Source: Paenibacillus sp. FSL R7-0273 | GTDB lineage: Bacteria > Bacillota > Bacilli > Paenibacillales > Paenibacillaceae | Direction of reading: 5' to 3' | Length of the DNA stretch: 64,000 bases | Assembly (NCBI RefSeq): GCF_000758625.1 | Contig: NZ_CP009283.1 | Span: forward strand, 509,501-573,500 | In this document: piece after piece, positions 34,422-43,176 of the stretch | How the letters are laid out: each line of letters opens with the position of its first letter | How positions within the stretch are numbered: the first letter of the stretch is position 1 | The notes under the pieces: generated by a model | Database searches by the model: none | Seen by the model: the letters and a program-made list of their open reading frames with translations, nothing else | What the model was told of the DNA's origin: nothing | Made by a program: the position numbers and the translations under genes

Positions 34422-36200
34422 ATGATGACAGGGTGGGGCCGTTTTCAAGGCTACAGCATTGCTTCGCTGCGTAAGGATATTATTTCAGGGACAATCGTCG
34501 GTGTGATTGCCATCCCGCTCGGGATGGCATTTGCTATTGCCTCCGGTGTGAAGCCGGAGTACGGGATTTATACAACTATTGTCGCGGGCATTCTCATTTC
34601 TCTGTTCGGCGGCTCCAAATTTCAGATCGGCGGGCCGACCGGCGCGTTCATTCCTATTCTGTTCGCCATTGCGATGGAGTACGGGTATGAGAATCTGCTG
34701 ATTGCCGGAATGATGGCCGGAGTTATTCTGGTGGCTATGGGCCTGCTAAGGCTGGGAGTACTGATTAAATTTATTCCCAAGCCCGTAACCATCGGCTTCA
34801 CCGCCGGCATAGCGGTTATCATCTTTACCGGGCAGATCGGGAATTTCCTCGGACTGCAGGGGGTTAAACGCCATGAGGCGTTCATCGACAATATGAGAGA
34901 GCTTGGCCTGCATCTCTCCACAGTGAACCTGTACAGTGTGCTGACGGCTGTTATCTGCCTGGCTGTCGTTATACTGGGCCTGCGGTTTGCTCCCAAGATT
35001 CCAGGTTCACTGATCGGACTGCTATGCGCCACACTGGCTGCGGCACTGTTCTTCAGCGGCAAGGTGACAACAATCGGCTCCGCATACGGCGACATACCGA
35101 ACACGCTGCCCAGCTTTCACTTTCCGGTTATCACCTGGGAGCGGATCAGGCTGCTGCTGCGTCCGGCTTTTGTCATTGCCATGCTGGGGGCCATTGAGTC
35201 GCTCCTGTCGGCGGTTGTAGCGGACGGTATGTCCGGCAGCCGGCATAACAGCAACCGTGAGCTGGTCGGGCAGGGAATTGCCAATATTGCGGCCCCGCTG
35301 TTCGGGGGTATACCGGCTACGGGAGCCATTGCCAGAACGGCAACGAATATCCGCAGCGGCGCGGCTTCCCCGCTGTCAGGTGTCATTCACGGTGTCGTGG
35401 TATTCCTGATTCTGCTGCTCTTTGCCCCGTATGCTTCCAGCATTCCGCTTGCGGCCATGGCGCCGATCCTGATGGTTGTCGCCTGGAATATGAGTGAGCG
35501 CAAGCAGTTTCTGAAGCTGCTGAAGCTTAAAACGGGAGACTCCCTGGTCATGTTCATTACCTTCCTGTTGACCATCTTTGCTGATCTGACGGTTGCTGTG
35601 GAGGCCGGACTGGTGCTTGCTGTCATCCTGTTTGTCAAACGGATGGGCGAGACTCATCTGGTTGCCAAGGTACTGCCCGATCCGGAGTCTGTTAAGGTGG
35701 CCGCCCATATGGTTACAGACAGCCATGACTGCCCGCAGATCGGAATTTATAACGTGGAAGGCCCGCTCTTCTTCGGCGCCGCTTACCGGTTCGATAATAC
35801 GATGCCTGAATCAGGGCCCGGCAAGCCTAAGCTGATTATTCTGCGGCTGGGCAAAGTGCCGTTCATCGATACGACCGGTGAGGAGAATCTTTCAGAGCTT
35901 GTGAAGCAGCTCCAGGCTGATGGGGGCCGGCTGCTGATATCCGGCATAGAGCCGCAGCCGCTGGAGCTGCTGAAACGAACAGGCCTGTACGGCACCATTG
36001 GAGCAGAGCATTTCTACGAGCACACGGGAGATGCAATAAATGCTGCACTCTCCATGATTCAGACCGGGCGCTGCGCAGGCTGTAAGCACGCTGCCTTCCG
36101 GGAATGCGCCGCATTGGCCGGACTCCAGGAAGCGCCGGGCAAAGCAGGCTTCAAGAGCCACAAGCCTGCTATTGCCGGCAAGCTCAGCAGCGGTATCTAA
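34422..36200 (+). CDS. SulP-family anion transporter with STAS domain
   Basis: A 592-residue SLC26/SulP permease: about 12 transmembrane segments to residue ~405, beginning DIISGTIVGVIAIPLGMAFAIASG and including GGPTGAFIPI, then a cytoplasmic STAS domain (~430-545; the key loop reads VPFIDTTGEENL). Substrates in bacteria include sulfate, bicarbonate and dicarboxylates. After the STAS domain lies a Cys cluster, CAGCKHAAFREC, which could bind metal or sense redox. The upstream ArsR gene is a candidate regulator. Confidence 0.93.
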   Translation: MMTGWGRFQGYSIASLRKDIISGTIVGVIAIPLGMAFAIASGVKPEYGIYTTIVAGILISLFGGSKFQIGGPTGAFIPILFAIAMEYGYENLLIAGMMAGVILVAMGLLRLGVLIKFIPKPVTIGFTAGIAVIIFTGQIGNFLGLQGVKRHEAFIDNMRELGLHLSTVNLYSVLTAVICLAVVILGLRFAPKIPGSLIGLLCATLAAALFFSGKVTTIGSAYGDIPNTLPSFHFPVITWERIRLLLRPAFVIAMLGAIESLLSAVVADGMSGSRHNSNRELVGQGIANIAAPLFGGIPATGAIARTATNIRSGAASPLSGVIHGVVVFLILLLFAPYASSIPLAAMAPILMVVAWNMSERKQFLKLLKLKTGDSLVMFITFLLTIFADLTVAVEAGLVLAVILFVKRMGETHLVAKVLPDPESVKVAAHMVTDSHDCPQIGIYNVEGPLFFGAAYRFDNTMPESGPGKPKLIILRLGKVPFIDTTGEENLSELVKQLQADGGRLLISGIEPQPLELLKRTGLYGTIGAEHFYEHTGDAINAALSMIQTGRCAGCKHAAFRECAALAGLQEAPGKAGFKSHKPAIAGKLSSGI

Positions 36201-36230
36201 CAGGGCTGCTCCTTAGCTCCGGCATCATAA

Positions 36231-36280
36231 ATAAATATAACAGCCCGGGTGCATCCTGACGCCCGGGCTGTTATATTTAT
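36231..36280. terminator. strong intrinsic terminator
   Basis: A 19-bp perfect inverted repeat (ATAAATATAA then CAGCCCGGG, mirrored at 36262-36280) with an AT-rich base, downstream of the SulP gene. Confidence 0.9.
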
Positions 36281-36321
36281 TTATGGTTGTTCAATTCTTA
36301 GGATAAGGAGAACATACCCTG

Positions 36322-37023
36322 ATGAAGGAACTGAATTATACGAAAGTGTTTATACTGTTAGCCGGACTGTCACTGGCTACGCTTGGGGTGTACCATGTTG
36401 TTTCACTGCGGACCGATACATACTTTAAATTTCTGCTGTGGAATTTGTTTCTGGCCTGGGTTCCTTTTTTGATCTCAAGTATTGCCTGCATGCTGGATAA
36501 GCAGAAATACAGCAGTATGCTGCTGCTGCCGCTGGGCATCGCCTGGCTGCTGTTTTTTCCGAATGCGCCGTATCTGATGACCGATCTGCTGCATCTGACC
36601 GCACGCAAAAGCATCTATATCCTTAGCGGCGAGGTCCAGAGCCGGTTCTGGTATGATCTTGTTACGCTGCTGCTGTTCACCTGGAGCGGCTGGCTGACAG
36701 GCTTTTTCTCGCTGTACCAGTTCCAGAATGTCATCTCCCGCAAAAGCAATCTGTTCTTCTCCTGGATCTTCGTGCTCGCCGCCTGTGCACTGGGGGGCTA
36801 CGGAGTGCTGCTGGGCCGGGTCTACCGGCTGAACAGCTGGGATGTGCTGACAGACTGGCATCAGCTGGTTCAGCTGGTTACTGACAGCCTGAACCAGCAG
36901 TCGCTGTTTTTCAGCCTGTTCGTAGCGGTTGTGCTGCTTGTGATCTATGCTACACTATACTTTTTGTTGAACGGGCTAATCAGCGGAGGCGGGAGAAGCT
37001 ATTCCAGGGGAGGCAGGAAGTAG
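36322..37023 (+). CDS. DUF1361 membrane protein
   Basis: A 233-residue protein with about seven transmembrane segments and the DUF1361 signature FFPNAPYLMTDLLHL, then FWYDLVTLLLFTWSG and GVLLGRVYRLNSWD. Function unknown. AAGGAGA precedes the ATG. Its last 25 bases overlap the convergent alkyltransferase-like gene. Confidence 0.9.
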   Translation: MKELNYTKVFILLAGLSLATLGVYHVVSLRTDTYFKFLLWNLFLAWVPFLISSIACMLDKQKYSSMLLLPLGIAWLLFFPNAPYLMTDLLHLTARKSIYILSGEVQSRFWYDLVTLLLFTWSGWLTGFFSLYQFQNVISRKSNLFFSWIFVLAACALGGYGVLLGRVYRLNSWDVLTDWHQLVQLVTDSLNQQSLFFSLFVAVVLLVIYATLYFLLNGLISGGGRSYSRGGRK

Positions 37024-37346
37024 TCCTCCGGTTCCTGCTCCGGCTCCGGCATAAACTGGAACAGCTCAAGATTTACCGACCCGTCCGCTTCAAATGTTAT
37101 CCCCTCACCGAGCAGGTACAGCTTCTGGACCGAGCCGGATTCGTCCTCCAGGGCGACCCTTCCTTTGGCGTTGATAACCCTGTGCCAGGGAAGCTTGTGC
37201 TTTTGGCTCATGGAATGCAGAATCCGCACAACCTGTCTGGCCGCCCTTGGGCTTCCGGCAGCCCGGGCCACGCCTCCATAGGTCATGACCCTTCCTTCAG
37301 GGATGGCTTGGATGACGGCAATAACCTTAGCAGTAAATGGTGTCAT
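36999..37346 (-). CDS. alkyltransferase-like protein (MGMT/ATL family)
   Basis: A 115-residue DNA-binding homologue of O6-alkylguanine-DNA alkyltransferase. The helix-turn-helix region (VMTYGGVARAAGSPRAARQVVRIL) is intact (shown here in part: GGVARAAGSPRAARQV), but the active-site cysteine of PCHR is Trp: PWHRVINAKG. ATL proteins bind alkylated guanines and flag them for nucleotide excision repair rather than repairing them directly. AAGGAGA precedes the ATG. Confidence 0.92.
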   Translation of the reverse strand: MTPFTAKVIAVIQAIPEGRVMTYGGVARAAGSPRAARQVVRILHSMSQKHKLPWHRVINAKGRVALEDESGSVQKLYLLGEGITFEADGSVNLELFQFMPEPEQEPEDYFLPPLE

Positions 37347-37427
37347 AGATTCTCCTTAGGATGTATTAGCCAAATTATAACAGAGGATGTGCTGTATTTG
37401 GGATCTCTTACTCCCGGAAAAAAAGGC

Positions 37428-37910
37428 ATGAGGCTATCGCCGGATCACCCCAAAGGCCTGGGCGGCTGGCTGGTGCTTATCCAGATCGGACTGTATGTTA
37501 CGCTGATCAGATCCTTTCTCATGGTCTATGATTTCTTCATCAATACCCGGGTTAGTGAAAGCTGGTATGCTCTAACTAACCCTGATTCAGCGGCTTACCA
37601 TGCGCTATGGAAGCCTACATTGATTTTTGAAGTAAGCGCTAATGCGGTTGTAATCCTGCTTTCCGTGTATCTGCTCACACTGCTGTATAACAAACAGGCT
37701 GTTTTTCCGCGCTGGCTGATATTTTTCTATATCATTGGTTTGCTGCTGCAGGTTGTTCTGATTGCTCTGGTCTCCAATCTCCCGGATTCAGCGGAACTGG
37801 CTGACAACAGCGGCCTGCTGTCGAACCTTGCGCGAAGCCTGCTGACCAATCTTATCTGGACTGCCTACATTCTGCGCTCTAAGAGAGTGCGTAATACCTT
37901 TGTTAATTGA
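37428..37910 (+). CDS. DUF2569 membrane protein
   Basis: A ~160-residue protein with four transmembrane helices; the N-terminal PKGLGGWLVLIQIGLY is the DUF2569 signature. Function unknown. The start is uncertain: the ATG at 37428 has only AAAAGG very close by, while a TTG at 37398 has AGAGGA ten bases upstream. A terminator follows. Confidence 0.82.
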   Translation: MRLSPDHPKGLGGWLVLIQIGLYVTLIRSFLMVYDFFINTRVSESWYALTNPDSAAYHALWKPTLIFEVSANAVVILLSVYLLTLLYNKQAVFPRWLIFFYIIGLLLQVVLIALVSNLPDSAELADNSGLLSNLARSLLTNLIWTAYILRSKRVRNTFVN

Positions 37911-37928
37911 ATCCGTATTAAAATGCAG

Positions 37929-37952
37929 AAAGCCGCAGCCGCGGCTTTTTTT
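37929..37952 (+). terminator. intrinsic terminator after DUF2569 gene
   Basis: AAAGCCGC/GCGGCTTT with a four-base loop and seven T residues. Confidence 0.88.
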
Positions 37953-37958
37953 GTTGAC

Positions 37959-37988
37959 GAATAGGAGTGCAGGCGGCGGGGGATAATC
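37959..37988 (+). promoter_or_regulatory. candidate sigma-G/sigma-F promoter of the germination operon
   Basis: GAATA (37959-37963), 18 bases, GATAATC (37982-37988). This resembles forespore promoters, which would be expected ahead of a germinant receptor operon, but the -10 match is imperfect. Confidence 0.45.
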
Positions 37989-38021
37989 AACTCAAAAGAA
38001 GAATAGACAGGAGTGACGGCT

Positions 38022-39569
38022 GTGACGAATGCGGGAATAACGGATAACAGCGAACATTCTGCCCTGAAAATAGATTCCTCCCGGCCCCTGAGCTGCTCTA
38101 TGGATGACACGCTGGCGCTGTTCCGGCAAATTTTCAATAATGACGGCACACTTAGAATACGGGTGATAGAAAATGCCCATGACCGGCATATCCGCTGTGC
38201 AATGGTCTACGTTGACGGAATGATTGACCGGGAGCTGATTCAGACCGGTGTGATGAAGCCGTTCATGGAATATGAATTTACGGACGGGACGGCCGGGCAC
38301 CCCGACAGACTGATGGAGCTGATCCGCACGAGAATTATTACGATCAGCGACGTGACCGTTTCGGAGCAGCTGGACGAGCTGATAAGTGCTGTTGTCGGCG
38401 GTAAAACCGTCTTTTTGCTGGATGGCTATGCCGGCTCCCTCAATATCAATGCCCAGAGCTGGGAGACGCGCTCGATAGAAGAGCCAATGACCGAGAAGGC
38501 AGTCCGCGGCCCGCGGGACGGCTTTAATGAATCCCTGCTGACCAATCTGACCCTGATCCGCCGCAGGGTGCAGAATTCTGACCTGAAATTTGTATTCACT
38601 GATATTGGTACCCGGACAAAAACCCAGACGTGTATCTGTTACATGGAAAGCCTCGCCTCACCGGATATTCTGAAGGAGCTGCAGGGCAGGCTGGACCGGG
38701 TCGAGATCGACCATCTGCTGGATACAGGCTACCTGGCGGAGCTGATCCGTGATGAACCGTATTCGCCCTTTGAAATGATCGGGAGCACGGAACGTCCGGA
38801 TTCAGTAGTCGGCAAAATAATGGAGGGCCGCATTGCCGTCCTAATCGAAGGAAGCCCGTTTGCCCTGACTCTGCCTTATGTATTTGTGGAGAATTTTCAG
38901 GCCAGCGAGGATTACTACATCAATTACTATTATGCTACCTTTAACCGGCTGCTCAGAGTGCTGGGTGCTTTATTGTCTATCAGTATCCCCGCTGTCTATC
39001 TGGCGCTCGTTACTTACAGCCAGGAGATGGTGCCGACACTGCTGCTGCTCAGCATCGCGACCGCCCGGTTATCAGTGCCGTTCCCTACAGTGGTTGAGGC
39101 AGTGATCATGCTGACGATCTTTGAGATTCTGCGTGAAGCGGGAGCGAGAATTCCCAATTCTATCGGTCAGGCGGTCAGTATTGTGGGCGCACTGGTGCTG
39201 GGCCAGGCTGCGGTGGATGCCCGGATCGTCAGTGCTCCGATGGTAATTGTCGTAGGGCTGACGGGAATCACCACCCTGCTTAATCCCCGGCTCACCGGGC
39301 CTTTGATTATCGTTAGGATACTTCTGCTGCTGAGCGCCTTTGTCTTCGGCATTTTCGGGTATTTCTTCGGGCTGCTCGGACTGGTTATCCATCTGATGAG
39401 CCTGCGCTCCTTCGGCGTGCCCTATATGCTCGGTGTAGGCTCGATCCGGCCGCAGGATATTAAGGATACGGCGGTCCGTGCACCCTGGTGGGATATGTAT
39501 CTCCGTCCGGCTGTAATCGGGGCACGCAATATGAGGCGGAAGGCCCCGCAGAAGCGGAGCAGACGATGA
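38022..39569 (+). CDS. spore germination protein, GerA family (A subunit)
   Basis: The A subunit of a nutrient germinant receptor in the spore inner membrane. About 515 residues: a soluble N-terminal domain in two lobes (~1-290), then five or six membrane segments with the family motif PFPTVVEAVIMLTIFEILREAG, and a C-terminal cytoplasmic tail ending in a basic cluster. GTG start eight bases after ACAGGAG (a GTG at 38013 overlaps it). Which receptor (GerA, GerB, GerK) it corresponds to cannot be decided. Confidence 0.94.
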   Translation: MTNAGITDNSEHSALKIDSSRPLSCSMDDTLALFRQIFNNDGTLRIRVIENAHDRHIRCAMVYVDGMIDRELIQTGVMKPFMEYEFTDGTAGHPDRLMELIRTRIITISDVTVSEQLDELISAVVGGKTVFLLDGYAGSLNINAQSWETRSIEEPMTEKAVRGPRDGFNESLLTNLTLIRRRVQNSDLKFVFTDIGTRTKTQTCICYMESLASPDILKELQGRLDRVEIDHLLDTGYLAELIRDEPYSPFEMIGSTERPDSVVGKIMEGRIAVLIEGSPFALTLPYVFVENFQASEDYYINYYYATFNRLLRVLGALLSISIPAVYLALVTYSQEMVPTLLLLSIATARLSVPFPTVVEAVIMLTIFEILREAGARIPNSIGQAVSIVGALVLGQAAVDARIVSAPMVIVVGLTGITTLLNPRLTGPLIIVRILLLLSAFVFGIFGYFFGLLGLVIHLMSLRSFGVPYMLGVGSIRPQDIKDTAVRAPWWDMYLRPAVIGARNMRRKAPQKRSRR

Positions 39570-40723
39570 GAGGGGCAGCCTCCCGGCTGTTCTCTGTCCT
39601 GCTGGCTGGCTGTATGCTGGTCAGCCTTTCCGGCTGCTGGAACTATTCAGAGATTGATGACATGTCGATTGTGGCCGGTGTTGCTATTGATAAAAACAAA
39701 GCGGACAACAATATCCAGATGACTGTAGAGATGGTCGATACGCAGGGCGGGCTGCAGGACAATCAGACCGGCTTCAAGTTAATGAGCCTGACCGGAGATA
39801 CCATTTTTAATATTGCCCGCAGCATGATTTCACTGACCGGGCGCAAGCTGTTCTGGAGCCATGCCAAGGTCATTATTATCAGCGAGGAGCTGGCCCGGGA
39901 GGGGCTGGTAAAGGTTATTGACTGGTACAGCAGGGATACGGAGACCCGGGCCGATGTATTCATCTTTATATCAGGCGAAAAAAATGCCCGTAATGTGCTT
40001 AACTTGAACAACACGACTAAGACGATCATGTCCTTTGAGCTGGCCCAGATGATGAAGGATGAGCCGTTTACGAGCACTGCACCGGTGGTGGAAATCTGGG
40101 ATTTTATCGACAAGCTGGAGACTCCGGGGAAAAGTGCGATAGCACCGCTGATTAATATCAGCGAAGTGAACGGGCAGAAGAACGGGCGTGTTGCCGGGAC
40201 AGCCGTTTTTGTTAAGGACCGGATGGTCGGCAAGCTGAACGGAGAGGAAACTAAATATGCTCTTTTTGCTAAAAATGACGTGAAGGGCGGGGTGCTGAAT
40301 GTAGACAACGAGCGAGGAGTCCCTACCTATTCGCTGGAGATATTATCGAGCCGGACAAAGGTGAAAACTGCAAGGGTGGACGGCAAGCTGCAGATTCAGA
40401 TTCATACCATCACCCATACAGGGCTTGATGAGGTAATGAGTACAGTGGAGCTTAGCGGCAAGGAAAGCATCCAGGCCATTGAGGACCGGGCAAGCGCGGA
40501 CCTGCAGGCGCAGATTCTCGCCGTGATCCATAAGGTGCAGCGGGAGTATCAGGCGGATATATTTGGATTCGGCAAGGTAGTCCATGATGATATGCCGCAG
40601 ATCTGGCACGGGCTGGAGCAGAAATGGCCGCAGGAATTCAAAAATCTGGAGGTGAAGGTCACCTCTAAGGTCATAATCCAGAGCACAGCCAAGTCCTCGA
40701 GAACGATCAAGTTAGGAGATTAA
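39566..40723 (+). CDS. spore germination lipoprotein, Ger(x)C family
   Basis: The lipid-anchored C subunit. The signal peptide ends in LSGC (lipobox LVSLSGC), followed by WNYSEIDDMSIVAGVAID, the family N-terminal signature. The mature protein is ~355 residues in three domains. The ATG overlaps the stop of the A-subunit gene by four bases, showing translational coupling. Confidence 0.94.
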   Translation: MRGAASRLFSVLLAGCMLVSLSGCWNYSEIDDMSIVAGVAIDKNKADNNIQMTVEMVDTQGGLQDNQTGFKLMSLTGDTIFNIARSMISLTGRKLFWSHAKVIIISEELAREGLVKVIDWYSRDTETRADVFIFISGEKNARNVLNLNNTTKTIMSFELAQMMKDEPFTSTAPVVEIWDFIDKLETPGKSAIAPLINISEVNGQKNGRVAGTAVFVKDRMVGKLNGEETKYALFAKNDVKGGVLNVDNERGVPTYSLEILSSRTKVKTARVDGKLQIQIHTITHTGLDEVMSTVELSGKESIQAIEDRASADLQAQILAVIHKVQREYQADIFGFGKVVHDDMPQIWHGLEQKWPQEFKNLEVKVTSKVIIQSTAKSSRTIKLGD

Positions 40724-40728
40724 AGAAC

Positions 40729-40932
40729 GTGCCCATTTACATTGTGCTGATTTATGCGTTTATCGTGTGGATGGATCCCTATGGCCTGCTGAAGCAGGGG
40801 AAGAAACGGGATTTCTATGTATGCTCGGCGCTATGCCTGATCTCCTTCTCTCTGGCCTTCAGCCTGGCGATGCACTGGGAAATTCCCAGTCCGTCCGTGC
40901 CGATCGTCTATTTCATTAAACAGCTGTTCTAA
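40729..40932 (+). CDS. small membrane protein of the germination operon (D-subunit-like)
   Basis: A 67-residue protein with two hydrophobic helices (YIVLIYAFIVWMD and FYVCSALCLISFSLAFSL). GTG start five bases after the C-subunit gene. Some germinant receptor operons encode a ~70-residue two-helix D subunit that modulates germination; size, topology and position fit. Confidence 0.8.
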   Translation: MPIYIVLIYAFIVWMDPYGLLKQGKKRDFYVCSALCLISFSLAFSLAMHWEIPSPSVPIVYFIKQLF

Positions 40933-40957
40933 GTCTGTGCAGGAAAGGAGGGAGGTT

Positions 40958-42061
40958 ATGGGCAAAGAGATTGTTCCGGCCGGCCAGTCGATCAGCATCA
41001 TCATCCTGTTCATCATCGGCAGCTCGCTGTTCATGGGCACTGCAGGCGTATCAGGCAACAGCAGCTGGATTGCGCTTATTCTGGCCGTTCTGCTGACTAT
41101 TCCGCTGATGCTGATTTACGCGCGGCTGCACACGCTTTTTCCGGGCAAAAATCTGTATGATATGCTCATTGCCGCATTTGGCGGCTTCGTCGGCCGTATC
41201 TTCTCGTGTCTTTATATCTGGTACACCCTCCATCTGGGCTCGCTGGTGCTGCGTAACTACGGGGAGTTTAGCAAGACGGTTGCCCTGACGTCTACGCCCA
41301 TGCTTGCTCCGATGCTGATTGTCGGCCTGCTCTGCGTCTGGGTGGTCAATGCGGGGATGGAGGTGGTCGGGCGTAGTGCGAAATTTCTGATGCTTTTTAC
41401 TTTTGCTGTAATCGTTGTGGTGCAGCTTCTGTCTATCCCCAAATTTGAATTTGAGCATATGAAGCCGCTGCTGGACAGCGGATGGGGACCTGTGTTTCAG
41501 GATGTGGCGGGCGCCTTTACGTTTCCTTTTGCCGAGATTGTAGTATTCCTGGGAGCCTTTTCTGTTCTTCCGCGAAAAGGGTCGGCGGCACGGGTGCTGA
41601 TCAGCGGTGTAGTTATTGCCGGAATCATCATTATAGGCGTCTCTGTGCGGAATCTGCTTGTGCTGGGCCCGGAAATTCTCTCCTCTCTCTATTTTCCTTC
41701 CTATGTGGCGGTCAGCCGGATCAATATCGGTGATTTTCTGACCCGGATCGAGGGCTCGTCGGCGATTATTTTTATAGCCTCGCTGTTCATTAAGGTAAGT
41801 CTCTGCCTGTATGTAGCCTGTCAGGGCATTGCCACAGTGTTCAAGCTGCAGAGCTACCGCTCGGTGGTGCTGCAGACGGGGCTGATTATGGTCTGCATGG
41901 CGGATTTTATCTATAAGGATATTACGCAAATGCAGTATTTTGCCTACCATATTTACAAGATATACGCGCTTCCCTTTCAGATGTTTATTCCGCTGCTGCT
42001 CTGGATTACAGCCGAGATAATGGCACGTAGAGGCGGCGGCAGGGAGGAGCAGGTAGAGTGA
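40958..42061 (+). CDS. spore germination permease-like protein, GerAB family (B subunit)
   Basis: A 367-residue APC-superfamily protein with ten transmembrane helices, the presumed germinant-binding subunit. Typical elements: the N-terminal GQSISIIILFIIGSS, LHTLFPGKNLYDM, and PFAEIVVFLGAF. The ATG follows AAAGGAGGGAGG; an in-frame GTG at 40937 precedes the site. Last gene of the A-C-D-B operon. Confidence 0.94.
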   Translation: MGKEIVPAGQSISIIILFIIGSSLFMGTAGVSGNSSWIALILAVLLTIPLMLIYARLHTLFPGKNLYDMLIAAFGGFVGRIFSCLYIWYTLHLGSLVLRNYGEFSKTVALTSTPMLAPMLIVGLLCVWVVNAGMEVVGRSAKFLMLFTFAVIVVVQLLSIPKFEFEHMKPLLDSGWGPVFQDVAGAFTFPFAEIVVFLGAFSVLPRKGSAARVLISGVVIAGIIIIGVSVRNLLVLGPEILSSLYFPSYVAVSRINIGDFLTRIEGSSAIIFIASLFIKVSLCLYVACQGIATVFKLQSYRSVVLQTGLIMVCMADFIYKDITQMQYFAYHIYKIYALPFQMFIPLLLWITAEIMARRGGGREEQVE

Positions 42062-42083
42062 GGGATTTGTACGAAAGGATGAA

Positions 42084-42115
42084 TTCCCGTTCTTTAAAGA
42101 CGGGAGTTTTTAGTT
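42084..42115 (+). terminator. probable terminator of the germination operon
   Basis: CCCGT/ACGGG stem with a nine-base loop, followed by GAGTTTTT. Weak stem. Confidence 0.55.
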
Positions 42116-42210
42116 ATTTCCAACTGTTAGAGAAGATCGTTATAATGAGAGTCATAGAAAACGCCCTCGCAGGCGGTAATTGAGAGGTATGTTAGAACAG
42201 GAGGAAGCTT

Positions 42211-42837
42211 ATGAGCGTTACAAGTATCATGATGTCCTCCCATTGGGGCAGAGAGGTCAGACATAAGTATGCCGCGCAGGGCTCTAAGGCGCTGGCTGTT
42301 ATTTTTCCCGGACAGAATTATTCGGCTGAGCGCTCTTTGCTGGACTATGCCGGCAAAGCGGCGGCTGAGCACGGCTGCGACCTGCTGTTTCTGGAGTACG
42401 GCTACCAGAGCGCACGGGCGGGCTTCAAGCGGGAAGAGCTGGACATTGTCGTAGAAGAATGCAAAGCGGCCATTGGGGCTGTTGCCGAATATGAACAGCT
42501 GCTCTTTATCAGCAAAAGTATGGGCACCGTCATTGCCGGCCGGGTGGCAGCAGAGCTGGGTATCCAGCAGAAGACGGCGCATCTGTACCTGACGCCTACC
42601 GCCGATGCGGTTCCCTGGATCCGCCAAAGCAGGGGCAGTGTGATCTACGGCGGCAGCGATCCGATGTTCAGCGGGCAGCATCCCGCCGAAATCAGCGGAC
42701 TGCCGAATGTCAGGGTGTACCGGATCGATGATGCCAACCATGCGCTTGAAGTGGGCAGCGTCAATGAATCGCTGGCTGTGCTGCTGGTCATTATCAACTT
42801 TTATCATGAGTTTTTCCGCGATGCGCTTGATGCGTAG
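42211..42837 (+). CDS. alpha/beta-hydrolase-fold protein
   Basis: A 208-residue protein with an oxyanion loop near VIFPGQNYSAER, a nucleophile elbow S-K-S-M-G-T (ISKSMGT), an acid in YGGSDPMF and a C-terminal His in DDANHALE. These form a plausible Ser-Asp-His triad. Substrate unknown. GGAGG precedes the ATG. Confidence 0.82.
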   Translation: MSVTSIMMSSHWGREVRHKYAAQGSKALAVIFPGQNYSAERSLLDYAGKAAAEHGCDLLFLEYGYQSARAGFKREELDIVVEECKAAIGAVAEYEQLLFISKSMGTVIAGRVAAELGIQQKTAHLYLTPTADAVPWIRQSRGSVIYGGSDPMFSGQHPAEISGLPNVRVYRIDDANHALEVGSVNESLAVLLVIINFYHEFFRDALDA

Positions 42838-42865
42838 CGCTTAATACAGAAAAGGCGGGGATGAG

Positions 42866-43162
42866 ATGATATTGGAAGCGGCTATGCTGCAGATTAAGCC
42901 GGGGCTGACGGCGGATTTTGAAGCCAGCTTCAGACAGGCGTCTCCGCTGATAGCCTCCATTGAAGGCTACCTGGGGCATGAGCTCCAGCATTGTCTGGAG
43001 GATGACCATAAATATCTGCTGCTTGTAAAGTGGCGGGCGCTTGAGGATCACACTATAGGATTCAGAGAATCAGCCCAGTACCAGGAATGGAAGGCCTTAC
43101 TTCATAGATACTACGACCCGTTCCCGGCAGTAGAGCATTTCACCAGTGTTAATCTGGAATAG
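42866..43162 (+). CDS. antibiotic biosynthesis monooxygenase (ABM) domain protein
   Basis: A 98-residue ABM-fold protein (AAMLQIKPGLTADFEASF, YLLLVKWRALEDHTIGFRES, FTSVNLE). Closest general type: small cofactor-free monooxygenase or related dimeric alpha/beta protein. It lies 28 bp after the hydrolase and 14 bp before the phosphotransferase, so the three genes look cotranscribed. Confidence 0.85.
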   Translation: MILEAAMLQIKPGLTADFEASFRQASPLIASIEGYLGHELQHCLEDDHKYLLLVKWRALEDHTIGFRESAQYQEWKALLHRYYDPFPAVEHFTSVNLE

Positions 43163-43176
43163 GCGGGGGGAAGGGC

